Source: Xanthobacteraceae bacterium 501b
GTDB lineage: Bacteria > Pseudomonadota > Alphaproteobacteria > Rhizobiales > Xanthobacteraceae
NCBI GenBank assembly: GCA_000378025.1
Contig: KB899087.1
Coordinates: forward strand, 1,798,001-1,862,000
DNA length: 64,000 nt
Reading direction: 5' to 3'
Positions 29,425 through 38,343 of this stretch are shown piece after piece (the first letter of the stretch is position 1; every line of letters begins with the position of its first letter). The translations under genes were made by a program, and so were the position numbers. The notes beneath the pieces are model-generated. The model searched no databases, was not told the origin of the DNA, and worked only from the letters and a program-made list of their open reading frames with translations.

Positions 29425-30726
29425 TTATGGCCCGGTCGCGGCCAGCGGCTCGCCGCTTGTGCGGCCAACGCTGGCCGGCAGCGCCACAGGGGTACCCTCG
29501 ACGGGCCCCTGCGCGGCGAAATAGGCCTCGATCGCCACAACCATGGCCTCGGTTACACTAGCCTGCCACGCGGACGATGTCATGAGTTCGAGGTCCTTGG
29601 CGCTGGAAAGATAGCCCAGCTCGAACAGCACGGAGGGCACGTCCGGCGCCTTCAACACCTTGAATCCCGCCGCTTTGAGCGGCGATTTGTGCATGCGCGC
29701 CACGCCGCTGACACTGCCGGCGAGGCTGCGGGCGAAAAGCGCGGAAAAATTGCGGGTTTCGCGCTGGGCGAGGTCAAACAATATGCCGGCCACATCCGCC
29801 GGCTCCTCGGAAAGATCGAGGCCCGCGATCATGTCCGCCTTGTTTTCCGCATCCGCCAGGCGCTGCGATTCGGCGTCGGAGGCGCGGTCGGACAGGGTGT
29901 AAATCGTCGCCCCGCGCACGTCGCCATCGCGCGAGCCGAGCGAATCGGCGTGCAGCGAGATGAACAGCCTTGCTCCGTTGTCGCGGGCGAAGCGCACGCG
30001 CTGGCCGAGCGAGACATAGGTGTCCTTGGTGCGCGTCAGCAGCACGCGGTAGCGGCCCGTCTCCGCCAGGCGCCGCTCCAGCTGGCGGGCGATGGTGAGC
30101 ACGAGGTGCTTCTCGGTGACGTTGAATTTGGGGTTCACCGCGCCTGGGTCGATGCCGCCATGGCCGGGATCGAGCACGATCACCGGGCGATGGTCGCCGG
30201 CAGCGGCCGCTTCGGCCTGCGGCATTTCCGGCTGCTCGGTGGCGCGCAGCGGCGCCGCCGCCGCTTGAAGGAATCTGGCCCGGTCGGTCTTGACGAGATC
30301 GATGACGAGCCGTGCCGGCTGGTCGTCCATCGGCTCCAGCACGAAGGCCTTGTCGACCGTCACCGGGTCGGTGAGGTCGAGCACGATGCGCGCCTTGCCC
30401 GGGGCGAAAAGGCCGAAGCGATAGGCGGCGACAAGGCCCCGCCCCTCCTGCCCGGCCGAGTCCGGCAGTGCAAAAATGACATCGGGGATGTCGACCACGA
30501 CCCGGTAGGGATCGGCAAGGGTAAAGGCGCCGAGCGGCACCGAACGCGACAGGTCGATCACCAGACGCGTGCGCTCGCCATCGCCGGCGAGGCGGGCATC
30601 GCTGGCCACGACAGGCTCGCTGGCGCCGGCGGCATGGGAGGTTGCCGAAGACATGGAGACCCACGCCGGCAACAGCGCGAGCGCCGCCGCCAGACAGATC
30701 CTCCGTATCCCCGTTCGCCACGCCAT
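29425..30726 (-). CDS. amiC: N-acetylmuramoyl-L-alanine amidase, AmiC type
   Basis: Periplasmic zinc amidase that splits septal peptidoglycan. 433 residues: signal peptide (IRRICLAAALALLPAWVSM), an AMIN domain (residues about 40-150, e.g. DPYRVVVDIPDVIF), then Amidase_3 with DPGHGGIDPGAV (zinc His), FISLHADSL, and the catalytic glutamate in VPSVLFELGYLSS. A conserved insert with DLSEEPADVAGILFDLAQRET marks the inhibitory helix found in EnvC/NlpD-activated amidases. It precedes mrcA and is divergent from rne. Confidence 0.94.
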   Translation of the reverse strand: MAWRTGIRRICLAAALALLPAWVSMSSATSHAAGASEPVVASDARLAGDGERTRLVIDLSRSVPLGAFTLADPYRVVVDIPDVIFALPDSAGQEGRGLVAAYRFGLFAPGKARIVLDLTDPVTVDKAFVLEPMDDQPARLVIDLVKTDRARFLQAAAAPLRATEQPEMPQAEAAAAGDHRPVIVLDPGHGGIDPGAVNPKFNVTEKHLVLTIARQLERRLAETGRYRVLLTRTKDTYVSLGQRVRFARDNGARLFISLHADSLGSRDGDVRGATIYTLSDRASDAESQRLADAENKADMIAGLDLSEEPADVAGILFDLAQRETRNFSALFARSLAGSVSGVARMHKSPLKAAGFKVLKAPDVPSVLFELGYLSSAKDLELMTSSAWQASVTEAMVVAIEAYFAAQGPVEGTPVALPASVGRTSGEPLAATGP

Positions 30727-31483
30727 GGTTGCTCGCGTCGTCCTCTATCCCCGCCCCCGCCATCACAGGCGGGGTCCTTCCCCCACCCTTCTAGCGAAAT
30801 TACAACGAACCGTTAACCGGCCGCTGTGCCCGGCGTCGCTTCGCCCGGCGAACGTGGCCGGCGGGCAACGGCGGCCAGGCGCGCCTTGTCCGACGCGATC
30901 CTTGCCAAAACGTCACGCATGCCGCTATTAAGAGCAGGCATATGGTTCGCATTCCGGTCGCCCGTCGACGTCCGGCTCTCGCGGCCCCTGCGGCGAAGGG
31001 CTGTCCAGCGATGGAGGGGCCCGGCACAAGGCGCGAATTCCGTTCAGGACCCGTAGCCGTGCCTTGGCGGTCGTCATGACTGCGCGCCAGGGGGACGCGG
31101 CCCGGTTTTGTCATTCACGGACGAGTGGACGTGGTGTCTTCGCGCGGCGCATTTCGTCGTGTCGTCCCCCACGCGCCTTCGCGGCCAGCTGCCTCGAGCC
31201 GGATCGCGCGCGGTCGCGGCTTGCCCTGTTCGGTCGTGTAAGGACGGCAACCAACGATGATGCGTCAGCCGGCAAGTGTGGGTTTCGTGCGTGGGGCGGT
31301 TTTCCGCCGCGCACCTGCCCGCAGGCCCGCGACCTGCGCACCGCGTCGGCGCCCCGCCTGCGAGGCACCCCGTCCTGACCGCCGCATCCTCTTCACGCTT
31401 TCAATTTCCGCTTACTGGCACGGCCTGAGCCGTCCGGCGTCGCTGGCGACGTCGACGCGACCGTTGCCCCATATGAGAGTTCA
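30727..31483. other. rne: Long divergent region and rne leader
   Basis: 757 bases between amiC and rne with no convincing protein. Short open frames on both strands lack ribosome sites and protein-like composition. A good promoter at 30902-30931 implies a leader of roughly 545 bases on the rne mRNA. RNase E genes are commonly autoregulated through their 5' UTR, so a structured leader is expected; I cannot fold it here. Confidence 0.6.
30902..30931 (+). promoter_or_regulatory. Sigma70-type promoter candidate for rne
   Basis: TTGCCA at 30902-30907, 18 bases, TATTAA at 30926-30931. The best -35/-10 pair I found in the amiC-rne gap; start of transcription expected near 30938. Confidence 0.5.
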
Positions 31484-34354
31484 ATGGCCAACAAGATGCT
31501 CATCGACGCCACCCATCCCGAGGAGACTCGGGTGGTGGTGGTGCGCGGCAACCGAGTCGAGGAATTCGACTTCGAGGCCGCCAACCGCAAGCCGCTGCGC
31601 GGCAACATCTACCTCGCCAAGGTTACGCGGGTAGAACCTTCCCTCCAGGCCGCCTTCGTCGAATATGGCGGCAACCGGCATGGCTTCCTCGCCTTCAGCG
31701 AGATCCATCCCGACTACTACCAGATCCCGGTCGCCGACCGGCAGGCGCTCCTCGCCGAGGAAGAACGCCAGCAGCGGCGCGATGCCGAGGCCGAGAACGA
31801 GGACAAGCCCAAGAGCCGCCCTCGCCGGGCACGCGGCGCGGCCAAGTCGGCCGAGGGCGACGAGAGCGTTTCCGAAGACACCAACGCCGAGACGACCAGC
31901 GAGAGCGAGGGCGACGCCACCCCGGCCCGCCGCTCGCGCCGCCGCCGCTCCTCCTCCGATGACGAGGCTGGCGGCGAAGGCGGCGGCGAGGTCGAGGAGA
32001 TCGCCGACGAGGAAGAGATCGTCGACGAGGTCGGCTCCGACGACGCGATGGAGGAAATGCCCGAGCGTGCGCCCCCGCGCGGCCGGGCCCGCACCTACAA
32101 GATCCAGGAAGTCATCAAGCGCCGCCAGGTGATGCTGGTGCAGGTGGTCAAGGAAGAGCGCGGCAACAAGGGCGCGGCGCTCACCACCTATCTCTCGCTC
32201 GCCGGCCGCTATTCGGTGCTGATGCCCAACACCGCGCGCGGCGGCGGCATCTCCCGCAAGATCACCTCGGCCGAGGACCGCAAGCGGCTGAAGGAGGTCG
32301 CCTCCGATCTCGAAGTGCCGGAGGGCATGGGCGTCATCCTGCGCACCGCCGGCGCCAACCGCACCAAGCCGGAAATCAAGCGCGACTTCGAATATCTCCT
32401 GCGCCTGTGGGAGAATGTGCGCGAGCTGACGCTGGGCTCGACCGCGCCCTCGCTGGTCTATGAGGAAGGCTCGCTGATCAAGCGCTCGATCCGCGACCTC
32501 TACAACAAGGACATCGACGAGGTTCTCGTCGCCGGCGACGAAGGCTATCGCGAGGCCAAGGACTTCATGCGCATGCTCATGCCGAGCCATGCGAAGAACG
32601 TGAAGGTCTACAAGGATCTGCAGCCGGTGTTCACCCGCTTCGGGGTGGAGAGCCAGCTCGACGCGATGTTCCTGCCGCAGGTGCAGCTGAAGTCCGGCGG
32701 CTACCTCGTCATCAACCCGACCGAGGCTCTGGTCTCGATCGACGTGAACTCCGGGCGCTCGACCCGCGAGCACAATATCGAGGACACCGCGCTTAAGACC
32801 AACCTGGAGGCCGCCGAGGAGGTGGCCCGCCAGTTGCGCCTGCGCGACCTTGCCGGCCTTGTCGTGATCGACTTCATCGACATGGACGAAAAGCGCAACA
32901 ACCGGGCGGTGGAGCGCAAGCTCAAGGACTGCCTGAAGAACGACCGCGCCCGCATCCAGCTCGGCCGCATCTCGCATTTCGGCCTGATGGAAATGAGCCG
33001 GCAGCGCATCCGCACCGGCGTGCTGGAATCCTCCACCGAGGTCTGCCCGCATTGCGGCGGCACCGGCCATGTGCGCTCCTCGCCCTCGGTCGCGCTGCAG
33101 ATGCTGCGCGGCGCCGAGGACATTCTCCAGCGCTCGAACACGCATAACCTCGTCATCCGCACCCGCGCCGAGAACGCGCTCTATGTGCTCAACCACAAGC
33201 GCGCGCATCTGCACGAGCTGGAAGAGCGCTTCGGCGTCCTCATCACCATCGCGGCCGACCAGACGCTGACCGGGCTCACCCCCTTCGCCATCGACAAGGG
33301 CGACGCGGTGCTCAACCCGATCCCGCTGCCGCGCCCGCCCGAGCTGGTGTTCGAGCCGGAGGATGAGATGGACCTCGCCGCGGCCGATGAAGCCGAGGAC
33401 GAGGCCGAGACCACGACGGCGACCGAAGAGACGGTGGAAGCCGCCGCCGAGCCGGAAGCCGGCGAGAGCCACAACGCCCCGCCGGCCCCCGCTGCCGGCG
33501 ACCCGGCCGGCGATGGCGGACGTCGTCGTCGCCGTCGGCGTCGGCGTCGGCGCGGCGGTGGCGCCAATGGCGAGAACGGCGAGAATGGCGAGCGTCATGC
33601 CGAGGGCGAGCAGGGGTCGGACATGTCCGGCGCCGAGTTCGAGGATGATGGCGAGGAGGGCGACGACGAGGAGCGCTCCAGCGAGCGCGCCGAAGCGGCT
33701 CCCGAGGTGATGGCCGAGATTGGGACCGACGTCACCGCCGAGGTCCCCCTCGCCGGCGAACCGGCCGAACAGGCGGTCGCATTGGCCGAAGAAGCCACCG
33801 CCACGCCGGAAGAGACGCCGGCCGAGACCTCCGCCGAGATTGCGCCGGAAGCGACAGCGGAAGCCGCACCCGTCGAGGACGAGAAGCCGCGCCGCGGCCG
33901 TCGCGGTGGACGCCGCACCAAGGCGGCGGCGGCAGAGACGGCGGAAGCCGTCGACGCCCCCAGCGCCGACGCCGCTGCGGCAGAACCCGCCGCCGAAGCA
34001 CCCGCCGCGGATGCGGCCGATGCGCCTGAAGCCGCCAAGCCGAAGCCCCGCCGCCGTCGCTCGACGGTGCGGGAGAAGGCGCCGGCCGTCGTTGCCGAAA
34101 GTGATGGCGTGAGCGATGCCCCCGCGCCGGAAACTCCCGCGCCTGAAGCCCCGGCGCCGGAAGCCCCGGCCGAGACTGGCGCGAGCGTCGACGAGGCGGC
34201 CGTCGCCACCCCGACGGAAGAGCCGAGCGCTCCGGAAGCGGCCCCCGCTCCCACCGAGGCGCCCGCTGCCACCGAGGCGGCAGCCCCGGCCGAGCCGGAA
34301 CCCGATCGCCCGCGCCGCACCGGCTGGTGGCAGCGCAAGATCTTCGGCGAGTAA
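31484..34354 (+). CDS. rne: Ribonuclease E
   Basis: Endoribonuclease that starts mRNA decay and organises the degradosome. 956 residues. The catalytic half has an S1 domain split by an acidic/basic insert (residues about 87-200, EDKPKSRPRRARG ... EEEIVDEVGSDD), the DNase I-like site in LVSIDVNSGRST and GLVVIDFIDM, and the Zn-link CPHCGGTGHV. The C-terminal scaffold (about 620-956) is a disordered Ala/Glu/Pro/Arg region with Arg runs (GGRRRRRRRRRRRG) and ends PRRTGWWQRKIFGE. In Caulobacter the terminal GWW motif binds PNPase and the S1 insert has been linked to RhlB binding; by homology the same is likely here. Confidence 0.96.
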   Translation: MANKMLIDATHPEETRVVVVRGNRVEEFDFEAANRKPLRGNIYLAKVTRVEPSLQAAFVEYGGNRHGFLAFSEIHPDYYQIPVADRQALLAEEERQQRRDAEAENEDKPKSRPRRARGAAKSAEGDESVSEDTNAETTSESEGDATPARRSRRRRSSSDDEAGGEGGGEVEEIADEEEIVDEVGSDDAMEEMPERAPPRGRARTYKIQEVIKRRQVMLVQVVKEERGNKGAALTTYLSLAGRYSVLMPNTARGGGISRKITSAEDRKRLKEVASDLEVPEGMGVILRTAGANRTKPEIKRDFEYLLRLWENVRELTLGSTAPSLVYEEGSLIKRSIRDLYNKDIDEVLVAGDEGYREAKDFMRMLMPSHAKNVKVYKDLQPVFTRFGVESQLDAMFLPQVQLKSGGYLVINPTEALVSIDVNSGRSTREHNIEDTALKTNLEAAEEVARQLRLRDLAGLVVIDFIDMDEKRNNRAVERKLKDCLKNDRARIQLGRISHFGLMEMSRQRIRTGVLESSTEVCPHCGGTGHVRSSPSVALQMLRGAEDILQRSNTHNLVIRTRAENALYVLNHKRAHLHELEERFGVLITIAADQTLTGLTPFAIDKGDAVLNPIPLPRPPELVFEPEDEMDLAAADEAEDEAETTTATEETVEAAAEPEAGESHNAPPAPAAGDPAGDGGRRRRRRRRRRRGGGANGENGENGERHAEGEQGSDMSGAEFEDDGEEGDDEERSSERAEAAPEVMAEIGTDVTAEVPLAGEPAEQAVALAEEATATPEETPAETSAEIAPEATAEAAPVEDEKPRRGRRGGRRTKAAAAETAEAVDAPSADAAAAEPAAEAPAADAADAPEAAKPKPRRRRSTVREKAPAVVAESDGVSDAPAPETPAPEAPAPEAPAETGASVDEAAVATPTEEPSAPEAAPAPTEAPAATEAAAPAEPEPDRPRRTGWWQRKIFGE

Positions 34355-34403
34355 TCGTCGCCGACGCACGACCAGCAGGGGCCTATCCCGCCACCGCTCA
34401 TGG

Positions 34404-34431
34404 AAACGGCGCCTCACGGCGCCGTTTTCTT
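34404..34431 (+). terminator. Intrinsic terminator of rne
   Basis: AAACGGCGCC, TCAC loop, GGCGCCGTTT followed by more T, 50 bases after the rne stop. Confidence 0.92.
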
Positions 34432-34523
34432 ATTCCGCCTGCCTGCAATCTCGGCACAAGTCGCCGGAACCTCCGCCCGCGAACGGTGTTCTGTTCTGCA
34501 ATGACGGCGATGCGGGGCTCGGA

Positions 34524-35351
34524 ATGATCACCATACAATGCGGGTACCGGATCGAGATCGTCTGCAACCAGCCGACCGCCGGCATCACCCTGCTCGACCC
34601 GCACCCGGAACGACAGGTCGACATCATCGACGTCGCCACGATGAGCGTAACCGCGCTGAGCGACGGCAGCCCGGTGGCCAGCGAGGATTATGACGACAGC
34701 TTCGGCAATATCTGCCGGCGCCTGCTCATCCCGACCGGCGGCGCCCGCTTCGAGAGCCGGATCAACGTCGCCGATCCCGGCACGCTTGATGTGTTCGACC
34801 AAAACGCCATCGAGCACCCGCCGGCCGAACTGCCGCCGGAGGTGCTGCAGTTCCTGCTGCCGAGCCGCTATTGCGAGGTCGACGAACTCTCGGGCGTGGC
34901 GTGGAACCTGTTCGGCAACTACGCCCCCGGCTGGAACCGGGTCCAGCAGATCTGCAATTTCGTCAACGCGCAGATCCGCTTCGACTATCAGTTCGCCCGC
35001 AACACCCGCACCGCCGCCCAGGCGTTCAACGAGCGGGTCGGCGTCTGCCGCGATTTCACCCATCTGGCGGTGGCGCTTACCCGCGCCATGAACATCCCGG
35101 CCCGCTACTGCAACGGCTTTCTCGGCGATATCGGCGTGCCACCGGACCCGGCGCCGATGGACTATAATGCGTGGTTCGAGGCCTATATTGGCGGCCACTG
35201 GCACACCTTCGACGCCCGCCACAACGTGCCGCGTATCGGCCGGGTGCTGGTGGCGCGCGGGCGCGACGCCGCCGACATCCCGATGGTCCACACTTTCGGG
35301 CCGCATATGCTGCAGCGTTTCGAGGTGATCACCGAGCAGGTGGCGGCGTAA
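34524..35351 (+). CDS. Transglutaminase-like (cysteine protease fold) protein
   Basis: 275 residues. The N-terminal beta domain begins MITIQCGYRIEIVCNQPTAG, and the transglutaminase core carries the catalytic cysteine in VGVCRDFTHLAVAL (Cys175), the histidine in GGHWHTFDARHN and the following aspartate. The family in bacteria is mostly peptidase or ligase of unknown substrate. No signal peptide is evident, so it is probably cytosolic. Start ATG 34524; the open frame extends upstream through the rne terminator and is not coding there. Convergent with the NAD(P)-binding gene. Confidence 0.9.
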   Translation: MITIQCGYRIEIVCNQPTAGITLLDPHPERQVDIIDVATMSVTALSDGSPVASEDYDDSFGNICRRLLIPTGGARFESRINVADPGTLDVFDQNAIEHPPAELPPEVLQFLLPSRYCEVDELSGVAWNLFGNYAPGWNRVQQICNFVNAQIRFDYQFARNTRTAAQAFNERVGVCRDFTHLAVALTRAMNIPARYCNGFLGDIGVPPDPAPMDYNAWFEAYIGGHWHTFDARHNVPRIGRVLVARGRDAADIPMVHTFGPHMLQRFEVITEQVAA

Positions 35352-35399
35352 CCGCGCCGCTGTCTCCCGGCAGCGCCCGAGAGACAGCGGCGCGCAACA

Positions 35400-36239
35400 T
35401 CACGCCCGAAGCGCGGCCGCGTTTTCCTGCGCCCACTCGCCCACCGAGCGCGGCGCGTGGCCGGTCAGCGTCTGCACCGTATCGGTGACGCCGGCGGTCC
35501 AGCCCTCCCGCACGGGGTAGAAGATGCTGGCGAGGAAGCGGGCATAGTCTTCGCCGATGCCGACCCCGGTCAGGATGCCAACGAACGTGTCGTCGTCGAC
35601 CGGGGTGTAGGCGACGCTCTTGCCCATGACAGGCGCGAGGATCGCCGCCGCCTCGGCATAGCTCAGCGCCGCCGGCCCGGAGAGATTGAACGCCCGTCCG
35701 TCAAAGGCGTCGCTGGTCAGCGCGCTCGCGGCGCTGGCCGCGATGTCGCGGGCGTCGATAAAGGCGGACTTGCCCTCGCCCGCCGGCACGGCGATGACGC
35801 CGGCATGGTCGATGCCCGGCTTCCAGAAGTTCAGGAAATTGTCGGTGAACCAGTTCGGCCGCAGGATCACATAGGGCGTGCCCGAGGCGATCAGCGCCAG
35901 CTCGACCTGGCGATAGGGGATGGAATCGTCGGCATCGACGCCGAGCGCGGTCTGCAGCACCACCTTCACCTTGCGGGCGGCGGCGGCCTCGATCACCGGA
36001 ATCAGCAATTCCCGGGAATTCACATAGCCACCCGGCAGCATCACGAAGACGCGGTCGACGCCGTCAAACGCCGCCGCGAAGTCAGGCGCGGCGAAGTCGA
36101 AGGTGACGCCCTCGGCGCCCTCGATCGGCTGGCCGCCACGCGAGGCGGCCTTCACACTCTCGCCCCGGGCGAGCAGCCCCTTCACCAGCGGGCGGCCGAC
36201 ATGCCCACTCGCGCCGAGCACCAGAATCTTGCCTGCCAT
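35400..36239 (-). CDS. NmrA-like NAD(P)-binding protein (atypical SDR)
   Basis: A 279-residue Rossmann protein starting MAGKILVLGASGHVGRPLVK, with the GASGHVG dinucleotide motif. The rest follows the NmrA/QOR2 type (VILRPNWFTDNFLNFW, FIDARDIAASAASAL, FNLSGPAALSYAEAA). Members are quinone or alcohol oxidoreductases or redox sensors. It is divergent from an HxlR regulator 157 bases away, the usual pairing in which the regulator responds to electrophiles or quinones and represses the enzyme. Start ATG 36239. Confidence 0.9.
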   Translation of the reverse strand: MAGKILVLGASGHVGRPLVKGLLARGESVKAASRGGQPIEGAEGVTFDFAAPDFAAAFDGVDRVFVMLPGGYVNSRELLIPVIEAAAARKVKVVLQTALGVDADDSIPYRQVELALIASGTPYVILRPNWFTDNFLNFWKPGIDHAGVIAVPAGEGKSAFIDARDIAASAASALTSDAFDGRAFNLSGPAALSYAEAAAILAPVMGKSVAYTPVDDDTFVGILTGVGIGEDYARFLASIFYPVREGWTAGVTDTVQTLTGHAPRSVGEWAQENAAALRA

Positions 36240-36252
36240 AGTCACTCTCCTT

Positions 36253-36291
36253 AGTATCCATTGGAAACCATGTTTCGATGGACTACATACT
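36253..36291. promoter_or_regulatory. Candidate HxlR operator in the divergent gap
   Basis: A perfect dyad GAAAC-CAT-GTTTC (36264-36276), flanked by CCAT and ATGG and, further out, by AGTAT (36253) and ATACT (ending 36291). It lies just upstream of the NAD(P)-binding gene, where a repressor site is expected. The partner is inferred from position only. Confidence 0.5.
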
Positions 36292-36396
36292 CTCTCAACG
36301 GAGAGGCCGGAAGAGAGCACTTGCGGCTCACATGGTGGCGTCGAGGAAACCGACTTGCGGAACGCCGCCCGCCGCACGACAACGAGTGAGACCGCG

Positions 36397-36768
36397 ATGC
36401 GCTATGCCTATGACGTTTATGAGGATCGCTGCCCGACCCGGCTGGTGCTCGACCGGCTAGCCGACAAATGGGCGCTGCTGATCCTCGACCGGCTGGAGGG
36501 CGGGCCGGTGCGGTTCAACCATCTGCGCCGCGACATCAAGCTCATTTCGCAAAAGGTTCTGTCGCAGACGCTGAAGAAGCTGGAGCGCGACGGGCTGGTG
36601 ACGCGCACCGTGTACCCCACCGTGCCGGTCACGGTGGAATACGCACTCACCCCGCTCGGCCGCACGCTGGCGGAAACCGCCGCCGCCCTCACCCATTGGG
36701 CCGAGCACAATATGGACGCCATCCTGGCGTCCCAGGCCGCCTATGACGCGGCGCTGGCGGAAAGGTAA
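36397..36768 (+). CDS. HxlR family winged-helix regulator
   Basis: 123 residues, MRYAYDVYEDRCPTRLVLDRLADKWALLILDRLEGG, the classic HxlR start with the conserved redox-sensing-type Cys before the first helix, then FNHLRRDIKLISQKVLSQTLKKLERDGLVTR (recognition helix and wing) and LTPLGRTL. HxlR proteins (HypR, QorR, YodB types) sense quinones or aldehydes. It should control the divergent NmrA-like gene. The ribosome site is weak; the longer open frame upstream is the intergenic operator region. Confidence 0.92.
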   Translation: MRYAYDVYEDRCPTRLVLDRLADKWALLILDRLEGGPVRFNHLRRDIKLISQKVLSQTLKKLERDGLVTRTVYPTVPVTVEYALTPLGRTLAETAAALTHWAEHNMDAILASQAAYDAALAER

Positions 36769-36774
36769 GCTGCC

Positions 36775-36813
36775 CTCATCCCCGGGCTTGGCCCGGGGGC
36801 CCACGCCTTCCGC
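36775..36813. repeat. Partial family B repeat
   Basis: A single half-unit: CCCCGGGCTTGGCCCGGGG hairpin followed by CCCACGCC. It directly precedes a family A element, so two repeat families sit side by side after the HxlR gene. Confidence 0.7.
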
Positions 36814-36819
36814 TGCCTG

Positions 36820-36933
36820 CGTGCTTCGAGGCCGGCCGTGCGGCCGGCACCTCAGCATGACGGCCTTCGTGGACAGGAGCGCGCCGCGGCCCGTCATCCT
36901 GAGGTGCGAGCGCAGTGAGCCTCAAAGGACGCA
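36820..36933. repeat. Intergenic palindromic repeat, family A (copy 2)
   Basis: Diverged copy of the sufD-sufS element: TGCTTCGAGGCCGGCC on the left, then GGCCGGCACCTCAGCATGACG, and on the right CGTCATCCTGAGGTGCGAGC followed by GAGCCTCAAAGGACG. The middle is different. Confidence 0.82.
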
Positions 36934-36966
36934 GGGCCTCTCCCCAGCTCCCCCCTCGCCCTACTC

Positions 36967-38199
36967 TCACCCCTTGCGCAGAAAATCGCCGATGCGCTGC
37001 ACCGCCTCGCGCATCTCGTCCGGGGCGCCGGCATAGGACAGGCGCAGATAATGGTGGCCGCGATGCGGGTCGAAATCGACCCCCGGCGTCGCCGCCACAT
37101 GCGCCTCGTCGAGCAGCCGCCGGGCGAAGGCGGCAGAATCGTCGGTGAAGCGCGAGACGTCGGCATAGAGATAGAACGCACCGTCGACGGGCAGGAATTC
37201 CGGCAGGCCGACGGCGGGCAGGCCGGTGGTGAGGATCAGCCGGTTCTCCTCATAGCCATGCTTCACCGCCTCCATCTCGCTGGCGCCATCGAACGCCGCC
37301 TCGGCGGCGATCTGCGAGAGGGTGGGCACCGAGATCATCAAATTCTGCTGCAGCCGCTCCACCGCGCGCACCAGACCTTCCGGCATCACCATCCAGCCGA
37401 CCCGCCAGCCGGTCATGCAGAAATATTTCGAGAAGGAATGGATGATGGTGGCCTGCAGGCTGATCGCCGCCGCCGTGGTGGCGGGGAAGGCGTAGTCCAG
37501 CCCGTGATAGATCTCGTCGGAAATGAAGCGGATGCCGGCGCCCTCGGCGGTGCGGACCAGTTCGGCCAGCGCCTCGGGCCGCATCATCGTGCCGGTCGGG
37601 TTGGCGGGGCTGGCCACCAGCACGCCCTTGAGCGGGGTGCGCCGGTGCGCCTCCAGTAGCGCCTCGGGCGTGATCACCCAGCGCGAGGCGGCATCGGTCT
37701 CGATCAGCACCGGCTCGCAGCCCAGCGCCGTCAGGATATGGCGATAGGGGGGATAGCCGGGATTGGCGATCGCCACCCGGTCTCCCGGCTCGAACTGGGC
37801 GAGGAAGGTGAGCAGGAAACCGGAGGAGGAGCCGGTCGTCACCACCACCCGCGCCGGGTCGATCTCCACGCCATAGGTCTCGCCATAATGGCGGGCGATG
37901 CGGGCGCGCAGCGAGGGAATGCCGAGCGCGGTGGTGTAGCCGATGCGGCCATGGTCGAGCGCCCGACGCGCCGCCTCGCGGGCGGTGGAGGGCGCGGGCG
38001 CCGCCGGCTGGCCGACCTCCATATGGATGACATGGCCGCCCGCCGCCTCGATGCGCGCCGCCCGCTCCATCACGTCCATGACGATGAAGGGGGCGATCTC
38101 GCTGCGGCGGGAGGCGCCAGCCAGATTTCCGCCGACCAGAGTTCCGCCGACTAGGCTTGCAGCGGCCTCGAGGCGGGGAGAGGAAGGTGTTGCGCTCAT
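36967..38199 (-). CDS. PLP-dependent aminotransferase, class I/II
   Basis: 410 residues of fold-type I aminotransferase. PLP lysine in SFSKYFCMTGWRVGW (Lys258), the NPTGTMM loop (SPANPTGTM) and SDEIYHGLDY, all family hallmarks, and the Arg that binds the substrate carboxylate near LRLSYAG at the end. Alphaproteobacterial relatives are usually annotated as aspartate or aromatic aminotransferase-like; the substrate is not readable. The first 45 residues are an Ala/Gly extension with a short repeat (SLVGGTLVGGNLAG). Start ATG 38199; divergent from the M48 protease. Confidence 0.92.
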   Translation of the reverse strand: MSATPSSPRLEAAASLVGGTLVGGNLAGASRRSEIAPFIVMDVMERAARIEAAGGHVIHMEVGQPAAPAPSTAREAARRALDHGRIGYTTALGIPSLRARIARHYGETYGVEIDPARVVVTTGSSSGFLLTFLAQFEPGDRVAIANPGYPPYRHILTALGCEPVLIETDAASRWVITPEALLEAHRRTPLKGVLVASPANPTGTMMRPEALAELVRTAEGAGIRFISDEIYHGLDYAFPATTAAAISLQATIIHSFSKYFCMTGWRVGWMVMPEGLVRAVERLQQNLMISVPTLSQIAAEAAFDGASEMEAVKHGYEENRLILTTGLPAVGLPEFLPVDGAFYLYADVSRFTDDSAAFARRLLDEAHVAATPGVDFDPHRGHHYLRLSYAGAPDEMREAVQRIGDFLRKG

Positions 38200-38343
38200 A
38201 TGTACCAACCTTGCCGAACCTGCCGTATCGCCGCCGCATTTTCCGGGCCGTTTCGGCGAATGTTCAATAGAAGATGATGAGGCCGAGGCTTGACCCTGCC
38301 GTCCCGACAGCGTCAGTTCGCCGCGAACCCACCGTGTCGATGG

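Noticed and set aside
30800..31378. Small coding frames in the amiC-rne gap
   Set aside because: No ribosome sites, Arg/Ala-rich noise translation, and overlap with the likely rne promoter and leader.
31481..34417. A 978-codon open frame on the minus strand opposite rne
   Set aside because: Mirror of a GC-rich gene with strong third-position bias; composition (Gly/Arg/His-rich, no family motif) and lack of a ribosome site show it is a shadow.
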